DNA of 40,339 nt from the NCBI GenBank assembly GCA_021371795.1, contig JAJFVK010000022.1:1-40339 (forward strand). Reading direction: 5' to 3'. This stretch comes from Planctomycetaceae bacterium (GTDB taxonomy: Bacteria > Planctomycetota > Phycisphaerae > Sedimentisphaerales > UBA12454). Each line of letters begins with the position of its first letter. The stretch's first letter is position 1. Shown here piece by piece: positions 8,629 through 16,808 of this stretch. The position numbers and the translations under genes are program-made. Under the pieces are notes generated by a model that was not told the DNA's origin, ran no database searches, and saw only the letters and a program-made list of their open reading frames with translations.

Positions 8629-9810
8629 ATGTTTAAATTAAAAACCAACAAAGAATATATTTTGTTTTTAGGCCTGTTATCGACGGTTTCGCCTCTGGCT
8701 ACGGATATGTATTTGCCGGCCATACCGACGATTGCGCAGGCATGGCACATCGGCACAGACACCGCGAGTCTGTCGCTGGTGTTTTACTTTGTGTTCTTCG
8801 CCGCGTTTATGCTGGTTTTCGGCACAATGTCCGACAAATTCGGCCGAAAGCCGATACTGCTGACAGGATTATTTATTTTTGTAGCCGCAAGTTTTCTCTG
8901 CGCTACTTCGCTGAACATCCGCCAGTTAATCACATGGCGAATCATTCAGGGCATCGGTGCAGCGTCGCCTGCCGCGATATCATTGGCCATTTGCAGAGAC
9001 ATCTACGACGGCGAAAAAAGAAAACGCGCACTGGCATATATCGGTATCATTCTTTCAGTTGTTCCGCTGACCGCGCCGACAATCGGCAGTTTATTTCTCA
9101 AATTTGCTGACTGGCGTTTCATCTTTATTACACAGGCGATGCTTACTTCACTGACATTGCTGCTGTCTTTAGGCTACACTGAAACATTGAAGGAAAAACT
9201 CACAGCGAATGTATTCCACATTTTCGGCAGATATAAATCGCTCATTTTGAACAGAGGCTACATCCTGGCAAACACGATTATGGGGTTAATCTCCGGCCCG
9301 TTCTTCGGGTTCATCGCGTTTTCTCCGATTGTGTACATTCAAATATTCCATCTGAACACCTCGATGTTTGGTTTGCTGTTCGCTCTGAACGCCGGAATGG
9401 CAATGCTCGGCGCGTTTGCGTGTACAAGATTGATTAAGTTTTTTTCAGATAATAAAATTATCACTTTCGGAATTTCAGGCTGTATTGTTTCAGCACTGGC
9501 AATAGTTTTGTTTGGCCGGCACAATTGTTATCTTTTCGCGGCATTTATGAGTATTTTTACCTTCTGCTGCGGTATGACAAGACCGTTGAGTATAAATTTG
9601 ATTTTGAGTCAGGTAAGTTCCGACATCGGCTCGGCGTCCGGCTTTATAGTTTTCTATACTTTCGTTGTCGGCTCGACGTGCATGGCCTTAACAACCGCGA
9701 AATGGAATAATCCCATTTTAGCTTTTGGCTTAATTGCGTTTATCTTACCGTTGATAGTTTTGATTATGTGGCCGGTACTTTTAAAAATCATCCGTTATCA
9801 AAATGATTAA
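8629..9810 (+). CDS. Bcr/CflA-family MFS drug exporter
   Basis: This is a 393-residue protein with 12 expected membrane helices. I chose the ATG at 8629 (MFKLKTNKEYILFLGLLSTVSP). An upstream TTG at 8536 in frame lies inside the palindrome and upstream of the -10 box, so it is unlikely to be the start. The early stretch PLATDMYLPAIPTIA is the hallmark of the Bcr/CflA (DHA1) group. MFS motif A appears as DKFGRKP, followed by GIGAASPAAISLAICRD and VPLTAPTIGSL. Such proteins export drugs, sulfonamides or small peptides/amino acids with proton antiport. It stands alone on the plus strand with a palindromic operator upstream, fitting inducible efflux. No intrinsic terminator was found after it. The substrate is unknown. 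Confidence 0.92.
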   Translation: MFKLKTNKEYILFLGLLSTVSPLATDMYLPAIPTIAQAWHIGTDTASLSLVFYFVFFAAFMLVFGTMSDKFGRKPILLTGLFIFVAASFLCATSLNIRQLITWRIIQGIGAASPAAISLAICRDIYDGEKRKRALAYIGIILSVVPLTAPTIGSLFLKFADWRFIFITQAMLTSLTLLLSLGYTETLKEKLTANVFHIFGRYKSLILNRGYILANTIMGLISGPFFGFIAFSPIVYIQIFHLNTSMFGLLFALNAGMAMLGAFACTRLIKFFSDNKIITFGISGCIVSALAIVLFGRHNCYLFAAFMSIFTFCCGMTRPLSINLILSQVSSDIGSASGFIVFYTFVVGSTCMALTTAKWNNPILAFGLIAFILPLIVLIMWPVLLKIIRYQND

Positions 9811-10373
9811 ACAGAAAAAAGTCAGCGTTCCGCCGCTGTGTAATCAGCTTAAAAAAATATCGCCGCAGCGACTCCGCAATTTTTTTTGATTTTTAATATT
9901 TGATTTAAATATGCAAGTTTTCAAAACACCGATTTTTCATTTTTATTATTTCTTACGATTTCACTGTAATTTAGTATCGTTCCAGTGTATTTCAGTTCAT
10001 TTTACTGTGATTTAGATTCCATTTTGTTACACTCAAACTTGCGCCTTGCGCGATTTTGCGGCAGGAATGCGCAACTATCGACTATCAACTAACAACCAAC
10101 AACTACATATAGTATGTTTGAAATTTTGCGCACGCGAAAACCTGCGCATAATTTGCGAATTTTCAAGAATTTCGATTTTTGAGGATGATTTTGAATGTTT
10201 TTTGGGCGTTTTACCAAATACGTGCGCATTTTAAATAGTGTTTTTGATGAAAAACTGAAAAATTACAAAAAACGATAAACTGATATTGAGCAGACAGTTA
10301 GGAAAAAAATCGTTTAAAACGTGCGTATTCTTATTTTCAGTAAAAACGCTTATAAGTCTTTATTTGAGGGTTA
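9811..10373. other. Long gene-free stretch between convergent genes
   Basis: These 563 AT-rich bases lie between the 3' ends of the exporter gene (plus) and rsmH (minus), so neither flank needs a promoter here. No reading frame looks real. The stretch holds three related 12-13-mers about 21 bases apart (9963-10015) and four TGCGCA palindromes (10068, 10127, 10143, 10223). It also has a short inverted repeat ACATA-TAG-TATGT (10105-10117) and a low-complexity run built from AACTA/CAAC words (about 10072-10106). No clear intrinsic terminator was found. Confidence 0.5.
9963..10015. repeat. Three helically phased short repeats
   Basis: ACTGTAATTTAG (9963-9974), CAGTGTATTTCAG (9983-9995) and ACTGTGATTTAG (10004-10015) are imperfect copies whose ends are 21 and 20 bases apart, about two helical turns. 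Such phasing suits a DNA-binding protein, but this is inference. Confidence 0.45.
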
Positions 10374-11459
10374 TTATGCTTTTACTGCAATGCGCAGTTT
10401 TGCTGACGAGCATCTTGGATTGGCCACGACTTCTTTTATTTTGGGAACGATGGCATTTTTTATAAATTCTGAATAGATGCCGTTGGCGTATCCGTCTCGG
10501 AACGAATTTTTGACAAGTTTATCTTCACCGCTATGGAAACTTATGATTCCGATTCGGCCGCCTTTTTTCAGACAGCTCGGCGCAACTCTTAAAAGTTCTC
10601 TAAGTGAGCCGAGTTCATTGTTCACGAGTATTCTAAGTGCCTGAAACGTTCTTGCCGCCGGGTGCAGTGAACCGAACTTTGAATTTCGCTGCTGTTTTTT
10701 GAAGCTGTTGATTGTCAGGCCCTTAACCGCAAAGACAAGACGCATAAGCTGTGCGATTGTTGTAATCGGCTGAACCTGTCTTTGCGCGACAATCATTCTG
10801 GCGATTTGTTCGAAGTCCGGCTCGTCGGAATATTCCCACAGCGATTTGCCGATTTCTTCTTCGCTGATGGTGTTAATTAAATCCGCGGCGGTTTTTTGAA
10901 TTCGCGTATCCAGCCGCATATCCAGCGGGCCATCGTTTTTGTAACTTATGCCGCGTTCCGGATTATCGATTTGCATACTTGAAACGCCGAGGTCGGCGAA
11001 AATAATATCGAAGCCTTCGATTTGCTCTTCTCGCATTGCTTTTTCAATGCCGGCGAAATTACTGTTTTGAAAACTTATCGGCGTTTCAATATTCTTGAGC
11101 CGCTGTTTGGTTTTTTCAATTTCTATGCCGTCCATATCGAACGCAACCATTTTTCCGGTTGTGCCGAGGCGTTTGCAGAATGCCCGGCAGTGTCCGCCGA
11201 AGCCGAGTGTGCAATCGGCCATAATCTTCCCCGGTTCCGGTTTGAGCAGTTCCAGTGCTTCTTCTAATAATACCGGTATATGCGAACCGGCGGGCGTTTT
11301 ACCTTTTGCTCTCAATTTATCACGAAGTTCGGGATGCGCGGAAAGATTGTGCTCTTTATATTTTTGCCCAAAGGTCTTTGGGTGCGTACCGTTGTATCTT
11401 GGCCGTCTGCGGTGAACCGGCTGCTGTTCGTTATTTTCAGATTTATTGTTGTCGCTCAT
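10374..11459 (-). CDS. rsmH: 16S rRNA (cytosine(1402)-N4)-methyltransferase RsmH
   Basis: This enzyme methylates N4 of C1402 in the decoding centre of 16S rRNA using S-adenosylmethionine. The 361-residue protein has the family signature HIPVLLEEALELLKPEPG (60-77), the SAM-binding DCTLGFGGHCRAF (82-94) and FADLGVSSMQIDNPERGISY. It also has the C-terminal GGRIGIISFHSGEDKLVKNSF and NPRCSSAKLRIA. It carries an unusual basic, Asn/Lys/Arg-rich N-terminal extension of about 58 residues before the point where E. coli RsmH begins. In many bacteria rsmH (mraW) sits in the dcw cell-division cluster; here it lies 45 bases downstream of the Hyf-like operon and may be read from it. Confidence 0.96.
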   Translation of the reverse strand: MSDNNKSENNEQQPVHRRRPRYNGTHPKTFGQKYKEHNLSAHPELRDKLRAKGKTPAGSHIPVLLEEALELLKPEPGKIMADCTLGFGGHCRAFCKRLGTTGKMVAFDMDGIEIEKTKQRLKNIETPISFQNSNFAGIEKAMREEQIEGFDIIFADLGVSSMQIDNPERGISYKNDGPLDMRLDTRIQKTAADLINTISEEEIGKSLWEYSDEPDFEQIARMIVAQRQVQPITTIAQLMRLVFAVKGLTINSFKKQQRNSKFGSLHPAARTFQALRILVNNELGSLRELLRVAPSCLKKGGRIGIISFHSGEDKLVKNSFRDGYANGIYSEFIKNAIVPKIKEVVANPRCSSAKLRIAVKA

Positions 11460-11504
11460 AGGGAATGAGTTTACAAAAATTGCTGTGTGTTGTAAAGCTA
11501 TCTC

Positions 11505-12254
11505 TTATCGGCGGCCAAGAAACGTGATTAAGCCGTCTAAAATGGTGTATGGATGCGGCGGACAGCCGGGAATGTATAAATCTACTTTAATATCGTTAAC
11601 GCCGTTATTGACTTCCGGATGGCCGTTGAATACGCCGCCGGAAATCGCGCACGCACCAACTGCGATAACAAATTTCGGAGCGGGCACGGCATCGTAAGTT
11701 TTTTTCAGCGCCTCTTTCATGTTCTGCGTAACGGGGCCGGTAACGAGAATTCCATCGGCGTGTCTTGGTGAAGCGACAAATTGCACGCCGAATCTGCCGA
11801 GGTCGAAAACAAGCGTGGACAAAACATTCGTATCGGCTTCACAGGCATTGCAGCCGCCGGCACTTACCTGACGAAGTTTCAGCGAACGGCCGAAGATTCT
11901 TTGGCTCTGTTTATCAAGAGCCTGCGCAAGTTTTCTTTCCTTGTCTGTTACAAGCAAGTCGTTTCTGTCTGTGGCGGCAAGTCTGTAATCTTTTGAAAAT
12001 TCAATGACACCATTTGCGCAAGTTTTCTGGCACTGACCACAGAAAACGCATTTACCTAAATCTAAAACCGGCTTTCCTTTTTCAAAAGAAATTGCACCGG
12101 CAGGACAAACATCGCTGCACTTGCGGCAAGTATCGCATTTATCCAAATGCAGAATCGGTCTGCCTTTGAAACGCTCCGGCAGAATCGGTTCTTTTGCCGG
12201 GAACGGATATGTTCTATAACCCTGTTTTATTCGTGCTATTAGCGCTTTTATCAT
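11505..12254 (-). CDS. Ehr/hydrogenase-4-like small subunit fused to a two-cluster ferredoxin (HyfH+HyfI type)
   Basis: This 249-residue electron-transfer subunit joins two parts that are separate in E. coli Hyf/Hyc. The N-terminal ferredoxin domain has two [4Fe-4S] motifs (Cys40/43/46/50 and Cys69/72/75/79). The C-terminal NuoB/HyfI-like domain has GCNACEAD (Cys135, Cys138), GACA (Cys202) and GCPPHP (Cys231), a complete set for the proximal, N2-like cluster. It should pass electrons between a soluble donor or acceptor and the large subunit at the cytoplasmic face. Its ATG overlaps the stop of the large-subunit gene by four bases (ATGA), implying coupled translation. It is the last gene of the operon before rsmH. 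The electron partner cannot be told from the sequence. Confidence 0.92.
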   Translation of the reverse strand: MIKALIARIKQGYRTYPFPAKEPILPERFKGRPILHLDKCDTCRKCSDVCPAGAISFEKGKPVLDLGKCVFCGQCQKTCANGVIEFSKDYRLAATDRNDLLVTDKERKLAQALDKQSQRIFGRSLKLRQVSAGGCNACEADTNVLSTLVFDLGRFGVQFVASPRHADGILVTGPVTQNMKEALKKTYDAVPAPKFVIAVGACAISGGVFNGHPEVNNGVNDIKVDLYIPGCPPHPYTILDGLITFLGRR

Positions 12255-13765
12255 AGGTCGTGTCCGCAGTAAGAAAGATTGAAACTTTTATTGCACAACG
12301 GAAAATCTGAAATCTGCTGATTTCTCAACACAACCGCCAATCCCATCCAGTTATGAAACGATGGGTCAACAATTTTATAATGAGCCAGTTGGCCTGCTGA
12401 ATCAGTAATCGCGGTATGACATATTTCGCCGCGCCAGCCTTCGGTCATCGCAACAGCAATCTTATTCGACGAAATATTTTTTGGCTCAACCGCAATTGCG
12501 CCGCTTGGCAACGTATTAAGCTGATTTTGAATAAACGCTACCGAATGCTGAATCTCAAGCCATCGGACATACGCACGCGCGAAGACATCGCCTGTGTGCC
12601 AGGTCGCGACAGGAACCTGCTGGAACTGATAAATTCCGCTTGCGAAATTATATCTGCTGTCATAATCAAGGCCGCACGCACGTGCTGCGGGGCCGACAAT
12701 ACCCAATGCCTGTGCTGTTTCTTTCGACAAAACGCCTGTGTCGTCAAATCTGCTCAACACCGAAGGAGTTGTAAAAAGACAATCAGCGGCGTTTTCAACG
12801 TCTTTAAAGGCAGCGGCCAAACGCTTTTGCAAATCTTCAATGTGTCGAGTCTCAATATCAAACGCCGTTCCGCCTGCGCGGAGGAAATTACGGCTGAAAC
12901 GATTGCCGCAAAGCACAGCGGACATATTAAGAAAATCGCCGCGGATGCGTCCGCAAAAAGACGAGGTCGGCAGATAACCGACATCGCCGGCAAGTGCGCC
13001 AAGGTCGCCGGTATGATTGGCCAGTCGTTCAAATTCCATCGCGATGCCGCGAAGCACCTGTGCCCTTACGGGAACAGAACAGCCGCTTAACGCTTCGAGA
13101 ATATTGCAATATGTCAGGCTGTGTCCGATTGTCGTATCACCTGCGGCGGTTTGCATATATTGGAACAGGCGATTATTCGGCGTGCCTTTCATCTGCTGTT
13201 CGATTCCGCGGTGCTGATAGCCGAGCGATATTTCCAGATGCAGGACGTTTTCGCCGTTGCACTGAAAACGGAAATGACCCGGCTCGATAATTCCGGCGTG
13301 AACGGGGCCGACTGCGACTTCGTGAATCTCGCTGCCTTCGACACGGAAAAAATCCGTTATGCCGGGCTTAACGCCATTATGGGAACGCTTCCACACATCG
13401 GGTTTGCCGTAAGAATTATGGAAGCGAATCGGTTTTAGCCACGGATGGCCAAGCGGCAAAACGCCGTACTGCTCGGCAATCTCACGCTCGAACCAGTGAG
13501 CCTGCGGACAATCGGGCGTAAGCGACTGATAATTTTCCTTAACTTCGGTCGAAGCCAGATACAAAACACCCTGCCGGTCGTCGGCAAGCACAACGATCAA
13601 TTTCACAATATCATTATTTTGCGGCATGCCGAAAAGCGAAGCGATTCGCAGGCCTTCGTTTGTCTTATTAATAATCACATCTCTGAAATCATTAATCAAT
13701 AACTGCGGCACAGCATTTATATCCGCTGAATGACCGTTATAAATTGCAAGCAGTTGTCGGCTCAT
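12251..13765 (-). CDS. Ehr-type large subunit (HyfG/NuoCD-like) lacking the [NiFe] cysteines
   Basis: The 504-residue protein combines a NuoC-like N-terminal part (residues 1-120, with HWFEREIAEQYG) and a NuoD/HyfG-like catalytic part (about 145-504: GPVHAGIIEPGHFRF, GYQHRGIEQ). In true hydrogenases the proximal motif RVCGICGFAHS binds [NiFe]; here the aligned residues are TAAGDTTIGHS (206-216). The distal DPCxxC is replaced by NLSYCGHDL (496-504), and that single Cys is out of register. All four metal ligands are therefore absent, so hydrogen chemistry is not expected. This defines the energy-converting-hydrogenase-related (Ehr) type. The start at 13765 has GGGAGG upstream and shares TAATG with the preceding stop; the longer in-frame extension to 14101 overlaps the HyfF-like gene and is rejected. 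Confidence 0.93.
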   Translation of the reverse strand: MSRQLLAIYNGHSADINAVPQLLINDFRDVIINKTNEGLRIASLFGMPQNNDIVKLIVVLADDRQGVLYLASTEVKENYQSLTPDCPQAHWFEREIAEQYGVLPLGHPWLKPIRFHNSYGKPDVWKRSHNGVKPGITDFFRVEGSEIHEVAVGPVHAGIIEPGHFRFQCNGENVLHLEISLGYQHRGIEQQMKGTPNNRLFQYMQTAAGDTTIGHSLTYCNILEALSGCSVPVRAQVLRGIAMEFERLANHTGDLGALAGDVGYLPTSSFCGRIRGDFLNMSAVLCGNRFSRNFLRAGGTAFDIETRHIEDLQKRLAAAFKDVENAADCLFTTPSVLSRFDDTGVLSKETAQALGIVGPAARACGLDYDSRYNFASGIYQFQQVPVATWHTGDVFARAYVRWLEIQHSVAFIQNQLNTLPSGAIAVEPKNISSNKIAVAMTEGWRGEICHTAITDSAGQLAHYKIVDPSFHNWMGLAVVLRNQQISDFPLCNKSFNLSYCGHDL

Positions 13766-15234
13766 TAGTAACCTCCCAACAGAGAAGCTATCGTGTGCAG
13801 AACATCGCTCAAATGAGTCGGAACATAAATTCCAAGTGCAAGCGTCGCGGTAAGCAAAATTGCCGGCGGCAGGAACGATGATGCCCTTTCGCTTTTTACC
13901 TCGACAGGTTTGATACTTTTGCCCTGTGCCATTCGCAACGCGATAGCGGATATACCTATAAATATAATCGCAAGCAAAATAAGATACGCGATAACAATCG
14001 CATAGCGTCCCTGATCGATGGCAGCTTTGAGAATCACAAACTCGCTTAAAAATATTCCGAAAGGCGGAAAACCTGTAATAGCTAAAATGCCCGCAACCCA
14101 AAGAAGTCCCGACGCAGGTATAGTCGAAAGCAAACCTCTTACATTGGCGGCATTTTTGGTTTTATAAGCAGCGAGGATATTGCCGGCAATCAAAAACAAA
14201 CCGGCTTTTGTGAGCGAATGATTTATCGCGTGGAACATCGAACCGAAAACCGCTGTACCGCCGAGTCCGACGCCAAGTGCGAGTATGCCCATGTGCTCGA
14301 CGCTCGAATACGCAAGCATTCGTTTGTAATCTGCCTGACCGATAACGAACACCGCTGCGAAAAGCATCGACACCAAACCGAACATTATCAAAAGGTCCTG
14401 CGCGAAGGCGATTTGTCCTGCGGCGGCTGTTACTTCAAATGCACGCAAAATGCCGACAAACGCACAATTCAACAACGCGCCTGAAAGCAAAGCTGAAACA
14501 AGCGAAGGCGATTCCGAATGAGCGTCCGGCAGCCAGGTGTGCAGCGGAGCAAGTCCCATTTTAGTGCCGTAACCTACGAGGAAAAATATGAAAGCCGCTT
14601 TAACCCACGGCGTCCATAACTGCGAACCGGCTGCGATAAGGTCGCTGCGCATCAGCGGTATCGAAACGCCGTTGTGAGCAGAAGCTGCAATCGCCAAGAA
14701 GAAATTGCCAAGCAGCGAAACCGCAATGCCTACCGAACATATAAGCAGATACTTCCACGTCGCTTCGAGTGAACGGTGGTGGCGATGGAAATAAATCAGC
14801 GGCGCAGTTACGAGCGTCGTCGCTTCCATCGTAACCCATAAAATTCCGAAATGCTGACTCGAAACAACCATTGTCATCATCGCCAAAAACATCAAAAGGC
14901 ACGCGGTAAAAACCGCTTCGGGAGCGTTGACGAAAAATTTCTCTTCCTCGAAATCTTTTTTGCCGTCATGCTTTTCGTTTTTCAGATACCTGACAGCGTA
15001 GAAAGACGTCATAAGGAACAGAAAACTTGATATGCTTAAAAATAACTGTGCAATCAAGTCAATCGCGAACCAGCCGTTCAAAATCGGAAGGAAATTCCGC
15101 GTCCAGCTCAACGTCATAATCACTGAATGACCAATCGCGGCGCCGACAAGCAGATACCTTCGCAGGTTATCGCTGCGGATAAGCAGGCTCAACAAAGAAG
15201 CACAAAACGGAATTAATATCAATGCCCAAATCAT
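13765..15234 (-). CDS. HyfF/NuoN-like antiporter-type membrane subunit
   Basis: This 489-residue, multi-pass protein belongs to the Mrp/NuoL-M-N family. Key stretches are LAPLHTWLPDAHSESPSLVSALLSGALLN and GQADYKRMLAYSSVEHMG, which hold the conserved Lys and His residues of the ion pathway in this family. A Glu in WVTMEATTLVTAPLIY (about residue 137) corresponds to the TM5 glutamate of complex I antiporter-like subunits. It is the second such subunit in the operon, so the complex probably has two ion channels, as Hyf and Ehr complexes do. The gap to the HyfE-like gene is two bases, and its stop overlaps the start of the large-subunit gene. Confidence 0.92.
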   Translation of the reverse strand: MIWALILIPFCASLLSLLIRSDNLRRYLLVGAAIGHSVIMTLSWTRNFLPILNGWFAIDLIAQLFLSISSFLFLMTSFYAVRYLKNEKHDGKKDFEEEKFFVNAPEAVFTACLLMFLAMMTMVVSSQHFGILWVTMEATTLVTAPLIYFHRHHRSLEATWKYLLICSVGIAVSLLGNFFLAIAASAHNGVSIPLMRSDLIAAGSQLWTPWVKAAFIFFLVGYGTKMGLAPLHTWLPDAHSESPSLVSALLSGALLNCAFVGILRAFEVTAAAGQIAFAQDLLIMFGLVSMLFAAVFVIGQADYKRMLAYSSVEHMGILALGVGLGGTAVFGSMFHAINHSLTKAGLFLIAGNILAAYKTKNAANVRGLLSTIPASGLLWVAGILAITGFPPFGIFLSEFVILKAAIDQGRYAIVIAYLILLAIIFIGISAIALRMAQGKSIKPVEVKSERASSFLPPAILLTATLALGIYVPTHLSDVLHTIASLLGGY

Positions 15235-15236
15235 CG

Positions 15237-15869
15237 TCAGTCCTTCAACACACTTAACTGGTCGGTATCAATATGGTCGAACTGTCTGCTGATGTGGAAT
15301 ATCGCGATACCCATTACAAACACGCCTACGAAAACATCCAGCAGCGTTCCAAGTTCGATAAGCATCGGCTGCTGATTTGCGATTGCCATACCGAAAGCGT
15401 AAATGCCGTTCTCAAGCACCAGATAGCCGAGCACCTGCGTGAGCGCTTTCTTGCGGCTGACGATTAAAAATAGACCGACAATCAATGTGAAAAACGCGAC
15501 GGGAATCAGCATCGGCGATTCGATAGTAAACGGCATAGGCAGTCTTGTGCTTATCCAGTATGAAAACGCAAGCACAATCGGACCGGCAAGAAGCGACTTA
15601 CCATAACCGACGTAAGGGTCGTCCTCACGCCAAACGTTTAACTGCCGCAGCGTTCGCAAAAGCATCAGCGGGAAAACAACACCTTTGAGAATTACACTGA
15701 TAATCGTAAATATTAGAATATGCAGTTCAAAATTGTGCAGCAGAAGCGGGAGTATGCCAAGCGCGACACCCTGCGTGGCGACAATCCTGATACAAGCGCG
15801 AAGTCTGCTGCTTCCGAGCACCATCATGTTCGTAAGTATCAGCAATACCATTACAATATCAGTCCACAC
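15237..15869 (-). CDS. HyfE-like (NuoK-related) membrane subunit
   Basis: The protein has 210 residues and about six membrane helices. The C-terminal half (VLGYLVLENGIYAFGMAIANQQPMLIELGTLLDVFVGVFVMGIAIFHI, about 145-193) matches the NuoK-like core, with the family's buried glutamates at LEN and IELG. The longer N-terminal half, with the loop RQLNVWREDDPYVGYG, is typical of HyfE and not of NuoK. It should form part of the ion-translocating membrane arm next to the HyfF-like subunit. It is tightly packed: three bases after the HyfC-like gene and two before the HyfF-like gene. Confidence 0.9.
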   Translation of the reverse strand: MWTDIVMVLLILTNMMVLGSSRLRACIRIVATQGVALGILPLLLHNFELHILIFTIISVILKGVVFPLMLLRTLRQLNVWREDDPYVGYGKSLLAGPIVLAFSYWISTRLPMPFTIESPMLIPVAFFTLIVGLFLIVSRKKALTQVLGYLVLENGIYAFGMAIANQQPMLIELGTLLDVFVGVFVMGIAIFHISRQFDHIDTDQLSVLKD

Positions 15870-15872
15870 AGC

Positions 15873-16808
15873 TTAACTCCTCAACGCAAAAACAAGCGAA
15901 AGTATCGCAAGTGAAATTGCGGCCAAAAGCAGGTTCGGCACACTAAGCAGCCGAAGGCGTGCCATACACGATTCGATAATTCCAACCAAAACAGATACCG
16001 CGAAAATGCCAAGTATTGTTAGAGGCATCGCAATCCATTGAGCGAGTCCGCTAACCGGCAAAAGGATTCCAACGAGAATCGCAGAGAAGAGCCAAAGCTT
16101 CAGCGCGGCTCCGTACAAAATAAAACCGAAATCCGGCCCGCTGTTGTCGAGCACCATAACTTCGTGAATCATTGTCAGTTCAAGATGTGTGTTCGGGTCG
16201 TCGATTGGGATTCTGGCGTTTTCCGTGAGGAGCACAATAACCATCGCGGCCGCGGCCAAAAGCAAAGTCGCGCAGCCGGTAGTCCACATCTGCGTCGTAA
16301 CGCCTGCGAAAATTCCGGCAAACGAGACACTCGAAGTCTGGCGAGCCATCGCAGCCAACGCGATAAACAACGCAGGTTCTGCCAAAGCGGAAAAATGCAC
16401 TTCCCTACTCGAACCCATTCCTTCAAAACTCGAGCCGGTGTCTAATGCGCCGATGACAATGAAAAATCTCATCAGGCCAAGCAAGTACGCGGCCAGAATT
16501 AAATCACCACTAAAACTAAACAGGCTGCTGTTGCCACCGCCGAGAGGCACTATCATCATCGCCAGAATAACCGACGCGAAACAAACCAGCGGCGCGATTT
16601 GGAAAACCCAAGATGTCGTCGTACTGTAAACGGCTCCTTTATGAAACAGCCGCCACAGGTCGTAATACGGCTGGAGAATCGGCTGACCCTGCCGGCCGGC
16701 GAATTTCGCTTTGACGCGATTGATTACGCCAAGCAGCATCGGCGAAAGCAGCAAAGCGGCGAAAGGCTGAATTATTTTAATCGCTAAATCCATTATCGCA
16801 GTTTCCAT
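15873..16808 (-). CDS. HyfC/HycD-like (NuoH-related) membrane subunit
   Basis: This 311-residue subunit links the hydrophilic and membrane arms. Hallmarks are INRVKAKFAGRQGQPILQPYYDLWRLFHKG (about 25-54) and ENARIPIDDPNTHLELTMIHEVMVLD, both strongly conserved in NuoH/HyfC/HycD and placed near the quinone-like cavity and the first proton path. It has about eight membrane helices. Its start overlaps the end of the HyfB-like gene by 16 bases; a second possible start is Met6 (MDLAIKIIQ). In complexes without the [NiFe] site this subunit, with the large and small subunits, would still couple redox change to ion movement, but the redox reaction is unknown. Confidence 0.92.
   Translation of the reverse strand: METAIMDLAIKIIQPFAALLLSPMLLGVINRVKAKFAGRQGQPILQPYYDLWRLFHKGAVYSTTTSWVFQIAPLVCFASVILAMMIVPLGGGNSSLFSFSGDLILAAYLLGLMRFFIVIGALDTGSSFEGMGSSREVHFSALAEPALFIALAAMARQTSSVSFAGIFAGVTTQMWTTGCATLLLAAAAMVIVLLTENARIPIDDPNTHLELTMIHEVMVLDNSGPDFGFILYGAALKLWLFSAILVGILLPVSGLAQWIAMPLTILGIFAVSVLVGIIESCMARLRLLSVPNLLLAAISLAILSLVFALRS

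Noticed and set aside
9831-9890. Terminator after the MFS exporter (CAGCG/CGCTG hairpin, later T run)
   Set aside because: The 5-bp hairpin at 9832 has no T run, and the T run at about 9880 has no stable stem before it.
10317-10333. Intrinsic terminator of rsmH (CGTTTTAAACG followed by T run on the minus strand)
   Set aside because: The palindrome leaves a one-base loop and an A/T-only core, so no stable hairpin is expected.
12251-13765. Calling the large subunit a [NiFe] hydrogenase (formate hydrogenlyase)
   Set aside because: Both CxxC motifs that bind nickel and iron are absent, so the name would mislead.
13766-14101. N-terminal extension of the large subunit to 14101
   Set aside because: It lies in the HyfF-like gene in another frame and reads as low-quality protein; ATG at 13765 has a strong GGGAGG.
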